Below are positions 28,256 through 36,436 of a stretch of DNA of 64,000 nucleotides, in pieces (position 1 is the first letter of the stretch; every line of letters starts with the position of its first letter). The stretch comes from Lysobacter sp. (GTDB lineage: Bacteria > Pseudomonadota > Gammaproteobacteria > Xanthomonadales > Xanthomonadaceae), in NCBI GenBank assembly GCA_030151365.1, contig JASLDW010000019.1, positions 1 through 64,000 of the forward strand, in the 5' to 3' direction. The notes below the pieces were generated by a model. It was not told the origin of the DNA, made no database searches, and saw only the letters and a list, made by a program, of their open reading frames with translations. The position numbers were made by a program, and so were the translations under genes.

Positions 28256-28900
28256 TCAGTTCCCCTTGGGTGCGTGTTTGCCGAGGCCCTGCAGATAGGC
28301 GACCACGGCGTCGAGTTCGGTCTTGCCGGCGACGTCGTCCGCCGCCTTGGCGATGTCTGCATCGCTGTAGGGATCGCCGAGGCGCTTCAGCGCGCGCATG
28401 TGGGTGGCGACCTCCTGGCCGTCGAGCCGGTTTTTCTCCAGCCACGGGAAGCTCGGCATGTTCGATTCCGGCACCACGTCGCGCGGATTGGTCAGGTGCA
28501 CGCGATGCCAGTCGTCGGAATAGCGGCTGCCGACGCGGGCGAGGTCGGGGCCGGTGCGCTTGCTGCCCCACTGGAAGGGACGGTCGTACACCGATTCGCC
28601 GGCCAGCGAATAGTGGCCGTAGCGTTCGGTCTCGAAACGCAGCGTGCGGATCATCTGCGAATGGCAGTTGTAGCAGCCTTCGCGCACGTAGATGTCGCGT
28701 CCAGCGAGTTGCAGGGCTGGATAGGGCTTGACGCCCGGCAATGGCTTGATCGTCTCGGCCTGGAACATCAGCGGGACGATTTCGGCCAGCCCGCCGAAAG
28801 ACACCACCACCGCGATCAGGATCGCCATCAGCCCGACGTTCTTCTCGATCTTCTCGTGCGGATTGGCGGGATGTGCGCCGGTTTGCGTGTTGTCGCTCAT
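28256..28900 (-). CDS. ccoO: cbb3 cytochrome c oxidase monoheme subunit CcoO
   Basis: Membrane-anchored monoheme cytochrome c of 214 residues. One N-terminal helix (about 22-42) is followed by the heme motif CYNCHSQMIR near residue 76 and a conserved VVPESNMPSFPWL segment with the likely axial Met. It lies 9 bp downstream of ccoN and 3 bp upstream of ccoQ. Confidence 0.96.
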   Translation of the reverse strand: MSDNTQTGAHPANPHEKIEKNVGLMAILIAVVVSFGGLAEIVPLMFQAETIKPLPGVKPYPALQLAGRDIYVREGCYNCHSQMIRTLRFETERYGHYSLAGESVYDRPFQWGSKRTGPDLARVGSRYSDDWHRVHLTNPRDVVPESNMPSFPWLEKNRLDGQEVATHMRALKRLGDPYSDADIAKAADDVAGKTELDAVVAYLQGLGKHAPKGN

Positions 28901-28909
28901 GTCGGGTCC

Positions 28910-30397
28910 TCAGGCGCGCGCATCGTTGATGTCGGGAGTCAGAACCGCCTGCGGCGCCGGCGACTTCGCCATCGCGAAGGTCTTCCACATGTTCACGGCC
29001 ATCAGTCCCATGCCGGAGAGCACCAGCAGTCCTCCACCGAGACGCGCGAGGTAGTAGGGATAGGTTGCGTTGAGCGCCTCGACGAAGCTGTATGTGAGCG
29101 TGCCGTCGGCGTTGGTGGCGCGCCACATCAGGCCCTGCATCACGCCGGCGATCCACATCGCGGCGATGTAGAACACTACGCCGAGGGTGTGCAGCCAGAA
29201 GTGGGTGTCGATCCACTTGGTCGAATGCATCGCGTTCAGGCCGAGCAGGCGCGGCACCAGCGCGTAGATCGATCCGATCGAGATCATCGCCACCCAGCCG
29301 AGCGCGCCGGCGTGCACGTGGCCGATGGTCCAGTCGGTGTAGTGCGACAGCGAGTTGACCGTCTTGATCGACATCATCGGCCCCTCGAACGTGGCGATCA
29401 TGTAGAAGCTGACCGCGACGATCAGGAACTTGAGGATGGCATCGGTGCGCAGCTTGTGCCACACGCCGGAGAGCGTGAGGATGCCGTTCATCGCGCCGCC
29501 CCAACTCGGCGCCAGCAGGATCAGCGAGAACACCATGCCCACCGACTGCGCCCAGTCGGGCAGCGCGGTGTACTGCAGGTGGTGCGGGCCGGCCCACATG
29601 TAGACCGCGATCAGCGCCCAGAAATGCACGATCGACAGGCGATAGGAATAGATCGGGCGTTGCGCCTGCTTCGGCACGAAGTAATACATCATGCCGAGGA
29701 AACCGGCGGTCAGGAAGAAGCCCACCGCGTTGTGCCCGTACCACCATTGCACCATCGCGTCGACGGCGCCGCTGTAGACCGGATAGGACTTCCACCAGCC
29801 GGCCGGAATGGCGATGTTGTTGACGATGTGCAGCAAAGCTACGGCGATGATGAAACTGCCATAGAACCAGTTGGCCACGTAGATGTGCTTGACCCGGCGC
29901 CTGGCGATCGTGCCGAAGAACAGCACCGCGTAGGCGACCCAGACGATGGTGATCAGCAGGTCGATCGGCCACTCCAGTTCGGCATATTCCTTGCCCTGGG
30001 TAATGCCCAGCGGCAGCGTGATCGCCGCGGCGACGATCACCGCCTGCCAGCCCCAGAACACGAAGGCCGCCAGCTTGTCGCTGATCAGTCGCACATGGCA
30101 GGTGCGCTGGACCACGTGCAGCGAAGTCGCGAACAGCGCGCAGCCGCCGAAGGCGAAGATCACCGCATTGGTGTGCAGGGGACGCAGGCGACCGTAACTC
30201 AGCCACGGGATGCCTTCGCCGAGGGTCGGCCAGTACAGTTGCGCGGCGATGAAGGCGCCGACCAGCATGCCGACGATGCCCCAGGCCACCGTGGCCACGG
30301 CGAACTGCAGCACCACCTTGTCGTTGTAATAACCGTAGCGCGCGTCCGTCGCCGGTATCGCGCCGGGAATCCCTGCAATCGTCTGGTTGGCAGTCAT
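28910..30397 (-). CDS. ccoN: cbb3 cytochrome c oxidase catalytic subunit CcoN
   Basis: Catalytic subunit, 495 residues with twelve helices, holding heme b and the heme b3-CuB centre of the high-affinity oxidase. Visible ligand regions include LHTNAVIFAFGGC, WYGHNAVGFFLTAGFLG and HYTDWTIGHVHAGALGW. Start is taken as ATG 30397. An in-frame GTG at 30421 is unlikely, because it would fall at the predicted transcription start set by the FNR box at 30454-30467. The gene heads the leftward ccoNOQP operon and is followed by maturation genes. Confidence 0.96.
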   Translation of the reverse strand: MTANQTIAGIPGAIPATDARYGYYNDKVVLQFAVATVAWGIVGMLVGAFIAAQLYWPTLGEGIPWLSYGRLRPLHTNAVIFAFGGCALFATSLHVVQRTCHVRLISDKLAAFVFWGWQAVIVAAAITLPLGITQGKEYAELEWPIDLLITIVWVAYAVLFFGTIARRRVKHIYVANWFYGSFIIAVALLHIVNNIAIPAGWWKSYPVYSGAVDAMVQWWYGHNAVGFFLTAGFLGMMYYFVPKQAQRPIYSYRLSIVHFWALIAVYMWAGPHHLQYTALPDWAQSVGMVFSLILLAPSWGGAMNGILTLSGVWHKLRTDAILKFLIVAVSFYMIATFEGPMMSIKTVNSLSHYTDWTIGHVHAGALGWVAMISIGSIYALVPRLLGLNAMHSTKWIDTHFWLHTLGVVFYIAAMWIAGVMQGLMWRATNADGTLTYSFVEALNATYPYYLARLGGGLLVLSGMGLMAVNMWKTFAMAKSPAPQAVLTPDINDARA

Positions 30398-30453
30398 GGT
30401 GTCGTCGGGTTGGGGCTGCACCGGGATTCTTGCCGCGATGCGCGAATCGGGGC

Positions 30454-30467
30454 TTGATCCAGATCAA
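30454..30467 (-). promoter_or_regulatory. FNR box upstream of ccoN
   Basis: Perfect palindrome TTGATCCAGATCAA, the consensus TTGAT-N4-ATCAA. Its centre is 63 bp before the ccoN start. For activation at -41.5 the transcript would begin near 30419, with a weak -10 (AAGAAT) at the right distance. It sits between the hemN stop and ccoN, so cco has its own oxygen-controlled promoter. Confidence 0.9.
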
Positions 30468-30479
30468 ACCGTGGAAGAA

Positions 30480-31880
30480 TCAGATCGTTCGCGAAAAATG
30501 CGGCGTCGCCACCGGCCCGCCGTGGTCGAGATAACCGTCGAAGCACATCGCGATGTTGCGCAATAGAAGGCGCCCGCGCGGCGTCGCCGCGATCCGTCCG
30601 GATTCGACCCGGACCAGTCCATCGCGCTCCAGCGGCTCCAGCTGCCGCAGCGCGTCGCCGAAATAATTGACGAATTCGATGGAATGGCGCCGTTCCAGTG
30701 CATCCACCGGGATTTCGCCCTGGCACATCAGCGACTGGATCAGGTCGGCGCGCAACTGGTCGTCGCGCGTGAGTTGCATGCCGCGGAAGACGGGCAGGCG
30801 GCCGTCGTCCAGCGCGGCCTGCCAGCTGGCGAGATCGCGGGGATTCTGGCTGAAACTGTCGCCGACATGGCTGATCGCGCTCACGCCCAGCCCGATCAGG
30901 TCGCTATCGGCGTGGGTGGTATAGCCCATGAAATTGCGATGCAGGCTGCCGTGGGCCTGGGCGATGGCCAGGTCGTCATCGGGCAGGGCGAAATGATCCA
31001 TGCCGATGTAACTGTAGCCGGCGGCGATGAGCCTGGTGATCGCCAGTTGCAACAGCGCGAGTTTGCGTTGCGGATCGGGAAGGTCGACGGCATGGATCTG
31101 CTGCTGCGGCTTGAACAGGTGCGGCATGTGCGCATAGCCATAGACCGCGATCCGGTCCGGGCGCATGGCCGTCACGATGTCGAGGGTCTTGCCGAACCCT
31201 TCGGGTGTCTGGTTCGGGAGTCCGTAGATCAGGTCGATGTTGACCGAGCGGAAACCGTGCGCCCGGCAGGCGTCGATCACGGCGTGGGTCTCCTCCACGC
31301 CTTGGAGGCGATTCACCGCCGCCTGCACGGCCGGGTCGAAGTCCTGCACGCCGAAGCTCGCGCGGTTGAAGCCGATTGTCGCCAGTTCGGCAATATCGTC
31401 CGTGGACACGAAGCGCGGATCCAGTTCGATGGAGATGTCGCGCCCGGCCGAATCGGAAAAGTGGAAGTGGCGGTGCAGCGCGGCGACCACTTCGCGCAAC
31501 TGTGCCGGCGCCAGGAAGTTCGGGGTGCCGCCGCCGAAGTGCAACTGGATCACTTCGCGGTCGTGGTCGAAAAGTCGCGCGGTCAGGGCGATTTCCCGGT
31601 ACAGCCGCGCCAGGTAGGCGTCGGCGCGTGAGTGCTCGCGGGTGATGATGCGGTTGCAGCCGCAATAGAAGCACGGGCTTTCGCAGAATGGAACGTGCAG
31701 GTACAACGACAACTGGCGCGGAATCGGATCGCCATTGCTGGCGCGTGCGGCGTCGCGCAGTTCTGTCTCGCCGAAATCCGCGTGGAAGTGGGGTGCGGTC
31801 GGGTATGAGGTGTAGCGGGGGCCCGGGCGATCGTAGCGACGCAGCAAATCGAGGTCCAGGACGATGGTATTGGCAGTCAT
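30480..31880 (-). CDS. hemN: Oxygen-independent coproporphyrinogen III dehydrogenase HemN
   Basis: Radical SAM enzyme of 466 residues that makes protoporphyrinogen without oxygen, supplying heme for cbb3 under low oxygen. The N-terminus reads YDRPGPRYTSYPTAP, and the radical SAM motif CESPCFYCGC holds Cys66, Cys70 and Cys73. A HemN C-terminal domain is present. An FNR box lies just upstream. ATG 31880 is chosen; another Met three codons earlier is possible. The predicted transcript begins almost at this ATG. Confidence 0.95.
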   Translation of the reverse strand: MTANTIVLDLDLLRRYDRPGPRYTSYPTAPHFHADFGETELRDAARASNGDPIPRQLSLYLHVPFCESPCFYCGCNRIITREHSRADAYLARLYREIALTARLFDHDREVIQLHFGGGTPNFLAPAQLREVVAALHRHFHFSDSAGRDISIELDPRFVSTDDIAELATIGFNRASFGVQDFDPAVQAAVNRLQGVEETHAVIDACRAHGFRSVNIDLIYGLPNQTPEGFGKTLDIVTAMRPDRIAVYGYAHMPHLFKPQQQIHAVDLPDPQRKLALLQLAITRLIAAGYSYIGMDHFALPDDDLAIAQAHGSLHRNFMGYTTHADSDLIGLGVSAISHVGDSFSQNPRDLASWQAALDDGRLPVFRGMQLTRDDQLRADLIQSLMCQGEIPVDALERRHSIEFVNYFGDALRQLEPLERDGLVRVESGRIAATPRGRLLLRNIAMCFDGYLDHGGPVATPHFSRTI

Positions 31881-31915
31881 GGCGTGCACGGTAGGTGCGG
31901 CCGGGGCGGCGTGCC

Positions 31916-31929
31916 TTGATCCCGATCAA
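31916..31929 (-). promoter_or_regulatory. FNR box upstream of hemN
   Basis: Perfect palindrome TTGATCCCGATCAA as read on the plus strand, the same consensus as the ccoN site. A -10-like TACCGT (31888-31893) follows 22 bp downstream, so class II activation would start transcription at about the hemN ATG. Confidence 0.9.
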
Positions 31930-31950
31930 ATGAAGACAGGGAAGTCGAAG

Positions 31951-31979
31951 CTGACAAACCGGAGTCCAGCCGCTATACT
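31951..31979 (+). promoter_or_regulatory. Promoter of tRNA-Val
   Basis: A -35 box CTGACA (31951-31956) and a -10 box TATACT (31974-31979) are separated by 17 bp. Transcription would start near 31986, four bases before the tRNA. Confidence 0.75.
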
Positions 31980-31989
31980 GGGCGGCTCC

Positions 31990-32064
31990 GGGCGGTTAGC
32001 TCAGCGGTAGAGCATTGCCTTCACACGGCAAGGGTCGCAGGTTCGATCCCTGCACCGCCCACCA
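31990..32064 (+). tRNA. tRNA-Val (CAC)
   Basis: Cloverleaf of 75 nt with the acceptor stem GGGCGGT/ACCGCCC, T-arm GGTTCGATCCC and an encoded CCA. The anticodon stem TTGCC/GGCAA holds the loop TTCACAC, giving anticodon CAC. Confidence 0.96.
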
Positions 32065-32080
32065 GGATCGAAATGCATGG

Positions 32081-32110
32081 AACCCGGCGCACGCCGGGTT
32101 TCGTGTTTTT
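32081..32110 (+). terminator. Intrinsic terminator after tRNA-Val
   Basis: A nine-pair stem AACCCGGCG/CGCCGGGTT is followed by a T-rich tail (TCGTGTTTTT). The two-base loop is tight, so the innermost pairs probably open. Confidence 0.7.
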
Positions 32111-32126
32111 GGGGCTTTGCCGACCG

Positions 32127-32402
32127 TCAGCAGAACTTCTCGGCCAGCACGCGGCGGATTTCCTGTTCCACCACCCCCTTCATCGGCGCGAAGAACATGC
32201 CGAGCTTGGCCATGATCTCGACCTGTCCGGGCAACAGCTTGATCGTTCCGTCGACGCCGCTGCGTTGGAAGTGCAGGTTGTCGCCGTCCCAGCGGCTCTC
32301 GACACCGAGCTTGCGCGCCAGCGAATCGGCGAGATCGGACAGCGCGTTGCGCGCCTGTTCCGGCGACAGCGAGTGGGCGTGCTGGAGGTGGATGCTGGAC
32401 AT
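32127..32402 (-). CDS. Polyhydroxyalkanoic acid system family protein
   Basis: Small protein of 91 residues matching the PHA_gran_rgn family (HLQHAHSLSPEQARNALSDL, then a LxWxGDxLHFxxxGVxGxI-like core and GMFFAPMKGVVEQEIRRVL). The family is named from polyhydroxyalkanoate operons, but no PHA synthesis gene is in this window, so its role is open. Its ATG directly abuts the stop codon of the exported MurQ-like gene with no gap, so the two are co-transcribed and probably translationally coupled. Confidence 0.85.
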   Translation of the reverse strand: MSSIHLQHAHSLSPEQARNALSDLADSLARKLGVESRWDGDNLHFQRSGVDGTIKLLPGQVEIMAKLGMFFAPMKGVVEQEIRRVLAEKFC

Positions 32403-34490
32403 TCAGTGATCGTAGTCGCCGAGATAGGCGTCCAGTTTACGTGCGCGCAGCAGGGCGGCGGCATCGTCCAGTGAAATCGCGCGTCGATGGGCCAGGCTTT
32501 CGAGGATGCGTACGATCGCCAGTTCCACTTCCGGGCTGGACGCCAGCGCGGGATCGCCGGCGCGATGTTCGATCACGTCGAACAGCACGGCGTTGGCATC
32601 GGCGTAGCCGATCGCCGGTGCCGGGCCGTGCGCTTTCCGCCATGCATCGCTGGCCAGCACCGTATTGACGTGCGACTGGATCAGGTAGGTCGCGCGACCG
32701 ATCAGTTTGAGATTGCCGGGCTGCACCGCGGTCATGGTGTTGCCGACCACGCGCCCGAGCTTGGCCATGATTCCGGTCGAGTGCGCGTTGAGCAGCATCT
32801 TCAGGGCGATGACCTGGTCGAGCTCGAGCGGGTCGTTGCGCAGCGGCAAGGCGACATCGAGCAGGAAGGGCCTCGCCGTACCCGCAGGCAGCGATGCCAG
32901 CGAGCGCTTCGGCAACGGTGCGGTGCCGACATGGACGATGGCCGTGGATGCGCCCTGCTTGCGGGCGTTCCGCAGCCATGAGTTCGACAGCGCATCGGGC
33001 GCCTCGGTGCCGAGCAGGATCAGCGCGGCATGGTCGCCGGGCGCGACGTTGCTTGCATGCGGGTTGCGCGACGCCAGCGACAGGTCGTAGAGCGCCTGCT
33101 GTTCCGCGCCGGCATTGGCGAGGCTGCGCGCGGCGGCGGCGCGCAGCCACGGGTCGTCGATCCGCGTCTCGAACGGCTTGGCGTAGCGCGCGGGATCGAG
33201 GCCGTGGAAGGGACGGTGCAACAGCATCAGCCATGCCGAAGCGGGGTCGCCCACCGGCGCCAGCACCTGGATCCAGGAGCGGCGCTCCTTGGCATCGACG
33301 CGATCCAGTGGCGCGAGGCGGAAGGTCGGCGCGCGTTCGGTGACGTCGACGAAGACCGGCATCAGTGCACGGCCGGCCAGGTAGATGGCATGGCGGTCGT
33401 TGGCATAGGCCGCCGATTCGCGATCGGTCCAAGCGGCGAGTCGCGGCGCGGTTGCGGCGACGCGCTCCTGCAGGTCGGCGAACTGGCGCAAACGCGACGC
33501 GATCGTGGCGCGATCATCGAAACCGAGGGAGCGCAACTCCGGCCCGGTCAGCACCGGCGCAAGCAGGCGGTGGATCGCATCCTCCATCACCACGCCCAAT
33601 ACATAGAGGCTGGTGGTGGTCGCCTGCATGCGGGTCGATCCGGTGATCGCCTGCGGGCCGGTGGCGAGGTTGATCTTGCCGATGCGCGGATCCTCGATCA
33701 CTTCGCGACTGCGGGTGAAGGGCATCAGCACCCGGTCGGGATTGTTGTAGACGAACCACGTCATCCCGGCACGCCCGTCGTTGAGCTCCGCGCCGGCTTT
33801 CGCCGTACCGATCACCGCCGAGGTTTCGCCGCCTTCGGTCACCGCGAACACCACGTCGCCGCGCTGGATGCCGTTGTCCTGCAGTTGCAGGCGACCGATC
33901 AGCTGCAGGTCCTCGAAACCTTCCAGCGAAGCGATCAGCGCACGATCGCCGCCGGTGATTTCGCCGCGCACGTTGTCGATGATCCCGGGCAATTTGCGGG
34001 CGACCTTTTGCTGCACGGGGCTTTCGACCACGCGTTCCCAGAACGGTCGCCACAGGCTGCTTTCCAGCGTTTCGGCGAGGCGGCCGGTCGACCCGGTGCC
34101 GTAGAAATAGATCCGATGGCCGCCGCGGAGGGCGTCCTGCATCGCCTTCGATGCGGCTTCGAGCTGGTGCAGGCGCGCGGGATCGGAGGCGACCGCGTCC
34201 ATGGTTTTCACGACATCGCGATCGACCGCGAACAGTTCGCGCAGCCCGGCCGCGGTATCGCCGGAGATGCGGCGACTGAGATCCATCGTCTCGGGATGGC
34301 GCTGTTCGGTGAGAAGGGTGTGCAGCTGGAATTGCTGCTTGTTGTTCAGGTAGTCCTGCGACTGCGCCGAAGGGGTGAGCGCGAGGAGGCGAAGCAGGTC
34401 GCCATCGCCGGTCGGCTTGTCCAGCGCCATGGCCGGGCGGCAGGTCAACAGCAGGCAGGCGGCGAAGGCGAACACGCGCGATTTCGACAT
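32403..34490 (-). CDS. Exported tandem-SIS protein related to MurQ and glucokinase regulatory protein
   Basis: Protein of 695 residues beginning with a clear Sec signal peptide (MSKSR, a hydrophobic core, cleavage after AMA at residue 22). The mature part resembles MurNAc-6-phosphate etherase: TEQRHPETMD at 61-70, the phosphosugar loop GTGSTGRL at 131-138, EGGETSAVIG at 219-228 and GPQAITGSTRMQ at 278-289. The MurQ-type closing segment NAHSTGIMAKLGRVVGNTM comes only at 568-586, after some 270 extra residues. That is the tandem-SIS layout of the glucokinase regulatory protein. The catalytic Glu positions of MurQ appear as Ser and Asp. Periplasmic location is inferred from the signal; function is unknown. 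Confidence 0.8.
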   Translation of the reverse strand: MSKSRVFAFAACLLLTCRPAMALDKPTGDGDLLRLLALTPSAQSQDYLNNKQQFQLHTLLTEQRHPETMDLSRRISGDTAAGLRELFAVDRDVVKTMDAVASDPARLHQLEAASKAMQDALRGGHRIYFYGTGSTGRLAETLESSLWRPFWERVVESPVQQKVARKLPGIIDNVRGEITGGDRALIASLEGFEDLQLIGRLQLQDNGIQRGDVVFAVTEGGETSAVIGTAKAGAELNDGRAGMTWFVYNNPDRVLMPFTRSREVIEDPRIGKINLATGPQAITGSTRMQATTTSLYVLGVVMEDAIHRLLAPVLTGPELRSLGFDDRATIASRLRQFADLQERVAATAPRLAAWTDRESAAYANDRHAIYLAGRALMPVFVDVTERAPTFRLAPLDRVDAKERRSWIQVLAPVGDPASAWLMLLHRPFHGLDPARYAKPFETRIDDPWLRAAAARSLANAGAEQQALYDLSLASRNPHASNVAPGDHAALILLGTEAPDALSNSWLRNARKQGASTAIVHVGTAPLPKRSLASLPAGTARPFLLDVALPLRNDPLELDQVIALKMLLNAHSTGIMAKLGRVVGNTMTAVQPGNLKLIGRATYLIQSHVNTVLASDAWRKAHGPAPAIGYADANAVLFDVIEHRAGDPALASSPEVELAIVRILESLAHRRAISLDDAAALLRARKLDAYLGDYDH

Positions 34491-34599
34491 GGCAGGCTCC
34501 GGGCAATCCCGGGATGGTGCCACGGCATCGCGACTGGCCCCGATGACTTGCATGCTGCAGTGCAATGGAGGCCGCTTTCTGTGGTTAAATCGAGGGATC
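34491..34599. promoter_or_regulatory. Divergent region between the exported SIS protein and the FHA gene
   Basis: This 109-bp stretch must hold both promoters. It contains an inverted repeat TTGCA-N8-TGCAA at 34548-34565, which could be an operator. A GAGGG ribosome-binding site precedes the GTG of the FHA gene. Confidence 0.35.
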
Positions 34600-35346
34600 G
34601 TGAATGCTTTCGTCCTCCGCTTCCCCGATCACGCCCACGCCGATCTCGCGCTTGCGCCGGGAGCGACCGGACTCGGTCGCGATCCCGACCAGGAACGTGG
34701 CCTGCGTGTTGCCCCGCTCGGCGAACCGGCCCTGATCGAACTGGTGGTCGACCAGCGTGGCGTGTGGATGAACGTCATGCCCGAGACCTGGGGCGTGCAC
34801 GTCAACGGTCGCCCGATTCGCAAGCTGGCGATGCTCCACGCCGGCGACAGCCTGCATGTCGAAGGCCGCGAGATGGTGCTGGCCAGCGAGCCATCGCCGC
34901 AGCCCGTTGCCGGCTCGGCGCGTCCGCGTGGTTGCGATGTCACCCCGGTGTTGCGCGGACAGGGCGGCGCCTTGCACGGCCAGGCGGTTCCGGTGATCGC
35001 TGCCGACAGCGGAGGCGCGACATTGGTCGGTGCGAAGGTCGACATGCAGGACGCCGACGTCCGCGTTTCCAGTCTCGACCCGATGGTGCCGCTGCAGGTC
35101 AACGGCACCACCGTGACGTCCGCGTGGTTGCGCATCGGCGACCAGTTGGTCCTGCCGAATGGGCAGCGTTTCCTGTTCGAAGGCCCGGAATTGCGCGCGG
35201 ATGCCGGCGAAACCGTCGTGCGCGCGTCTGCACCGAAAGCGGCGCCTGAAGTGGACGCGCCACAGCGCATGCGCGTGCCGTGGTTGCTGATCGCGGCAGT
35301 GGCGATCGCCATCGCGCTGCTTGCGCTGTTCTGGTTCGGGGCTTGA
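34600..35346 (+). CDS. FHA domain protein with C-terminal membrane anchor
   Basis: Protein of 248 residues. An N-terminal forkhead-associated-like domain (about 1-95) shows the GLGRDP start and a WGVHVNGRPIRK strand. A second FHA-like repeat spans about 125-200 (VNGTTVTSAWLRIGDQLVL). A C-terminal hydrophobic helix (about 226-248) ends in WFGA, so the protein should be tail-anchored with its domains in the cytoplasm. FHA domains bind phosphothreonine, but no Ser/Thr kinase is nearby. The GTG start at 34600 has a good upstream GAGGG. It ends 1 bp before serC. Confidence 0.75.
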   Translation: MNAFVLRFPDHAHADLALAPGATGLGRDPDQERGLRVAPLGEPALIELVVDQRGVWMNVMPETWGVHVNGRPIRKLAMLHAGDSLHVEGREMVLASEPSPQPVAGSARPRGCDVTPVLRGQGGALHGQAVPVIAADSGGATLVGAKVDMQDADVRVSSLDPMVPLQVNGTTVTSAWLRIGDQLVLPNGQRFLFEGPELRADAGETVVRASAPKAAPEVDAPQRMRVPWLLIAAVAIAIALLALFWFGA

Positions 35347-35347
35347 T

Positions 35348-36436
35348 GTGGCGCGCGTCCTGAACTTCAGCGCCGGCCCGGCGGTGCTGCCGGAAGCGGC
35401 ATTGCGGCAGGCCCAAGAGGAAATGCTCGACTGGCGCGGGACCGGTGCCTGCGTCGCCGAGCTCAGCCATCGTGGCGCGCCGTTCATGGCGCTGGCGGCG
35501 GAAGTCGAAGCCGACGTCCGTACCTTGCTGGGTGTTCCCGAAACGCACGCCGTACTGTTCCTGTCCGGTGGCGCGACCACGGTGCAGGCCTTGTTGCCGC
35601 TGAATTTCGCCGAACGCGACCAGCGCGCCGATTACCTCGTCACCGGCCACTGGGGCAAGGTCGCGGTGAAGCAGGCGGCGCCCGCGGTTGATGCCCACGT
35701 CGTCGCCAGCAGCGACGCGCAGCGTTTCACCGCAGTGCCAGACAAGTCGGAGTGGCAGCGGTCGCCGGATGCCGCGTATTTCCACGTCACCGCCAACGAA
35801 ACCATCCATGGCGTCGAATTGCCGGACGACATCGATGACGGCACGACCGCGCCGCTGATCGCGGATTTCAGTTCCAATATCGCGTCCAGGCCGTCGGATA
35901 TCTCGCGCTACGCGATGGTCTATGCCGGCGCACAGAAAAACCTCGGGCCGTCGGGCATCACGCTCGCCATCGTGCGCAGGGATTTGCTCGAGCGCCGCGG
36001 CCAGCGGCGCGCCGACATCCTCACCTGGGCCTCGCATGCCGCGCAGGGCTCGATGCTCAACACGCCGCCGACGTGGAACTGGTACCTGCTCGGCCTGTGC
36101 GTGCGCTGGATGATCGAACAGGGCGGAACCGCTGAATTTGCCCGCAGAAACGGCGAAAAGGCGGCGATGGTCTATGCCGCCATCGATGATTCGAAAGGTT
36201 TCTACCGCAACGATGTCGTGACATCGGTGCGTTCTCGCATGAATATTCCCTTCGTGCTGCATGACGCCGCGCTCGATGCGGTGTTCCTCGCCGAATCGCA
36301 GGCCGCGGGCCTGATCGGGCTCAAGGGCCACAAGGCAGTCGGCGGAATGCGCGCCTCGCTCTACAACGCCATGCCGGTCGACGGCGTGCGCGTGCTCGCA
36401 GATTTCATGCACGACTTCCGGAAACGCCATGGCTGA
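35348..36436 (+). CDS. serC: Phosphoserine aminotransferase
   Basis: PLP enzyme of 362 residues in serine and pyridoxal phosphate synthesis. The opening LNFSAGPAVLPEAALRQA, the FLSGGATTVQ substrate loop and the PLP lysine motif GAQKNLGPSGIT are visible. GTG at 35348 is the start, giving MARVLNF. It overlaps pheA by 8 bp, forming serC-pheA-hisC-aroA, a common arrangement in gammaproteobacteria. Confidence 0.96.
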   Translation: MARVLNFSAGPAVLPEAALRQAQEEMLDWRGTGACVAELSHRGAPFMALAAEVEADVRTLLGVPETHAVLFLSGGATTVQALLPLNFAERDQRADYLVTGHWGKVAVKQAAPAVDAHVVASSDAQRFTAVPDKSEWQRSPDAAYFHVTANETIHGVELPDDIDDGTTAPLIADFSSNIASRPSDISRYAMVYAGAQKNLGPSGITLAIVRRDLLERRGQRRADILTWASHAAQGSMLNTPPTWNWYLLGLCVRWMIEQGGTAEFARRNGEKAAMVYAAIDDSKGFYRNDVVTSVRSRMNIPFVLHDAALDAVFLAESQAAGLIGLKGHKAVGGMRASLYNAMPVDGVRVLADFMHDFRKRHG

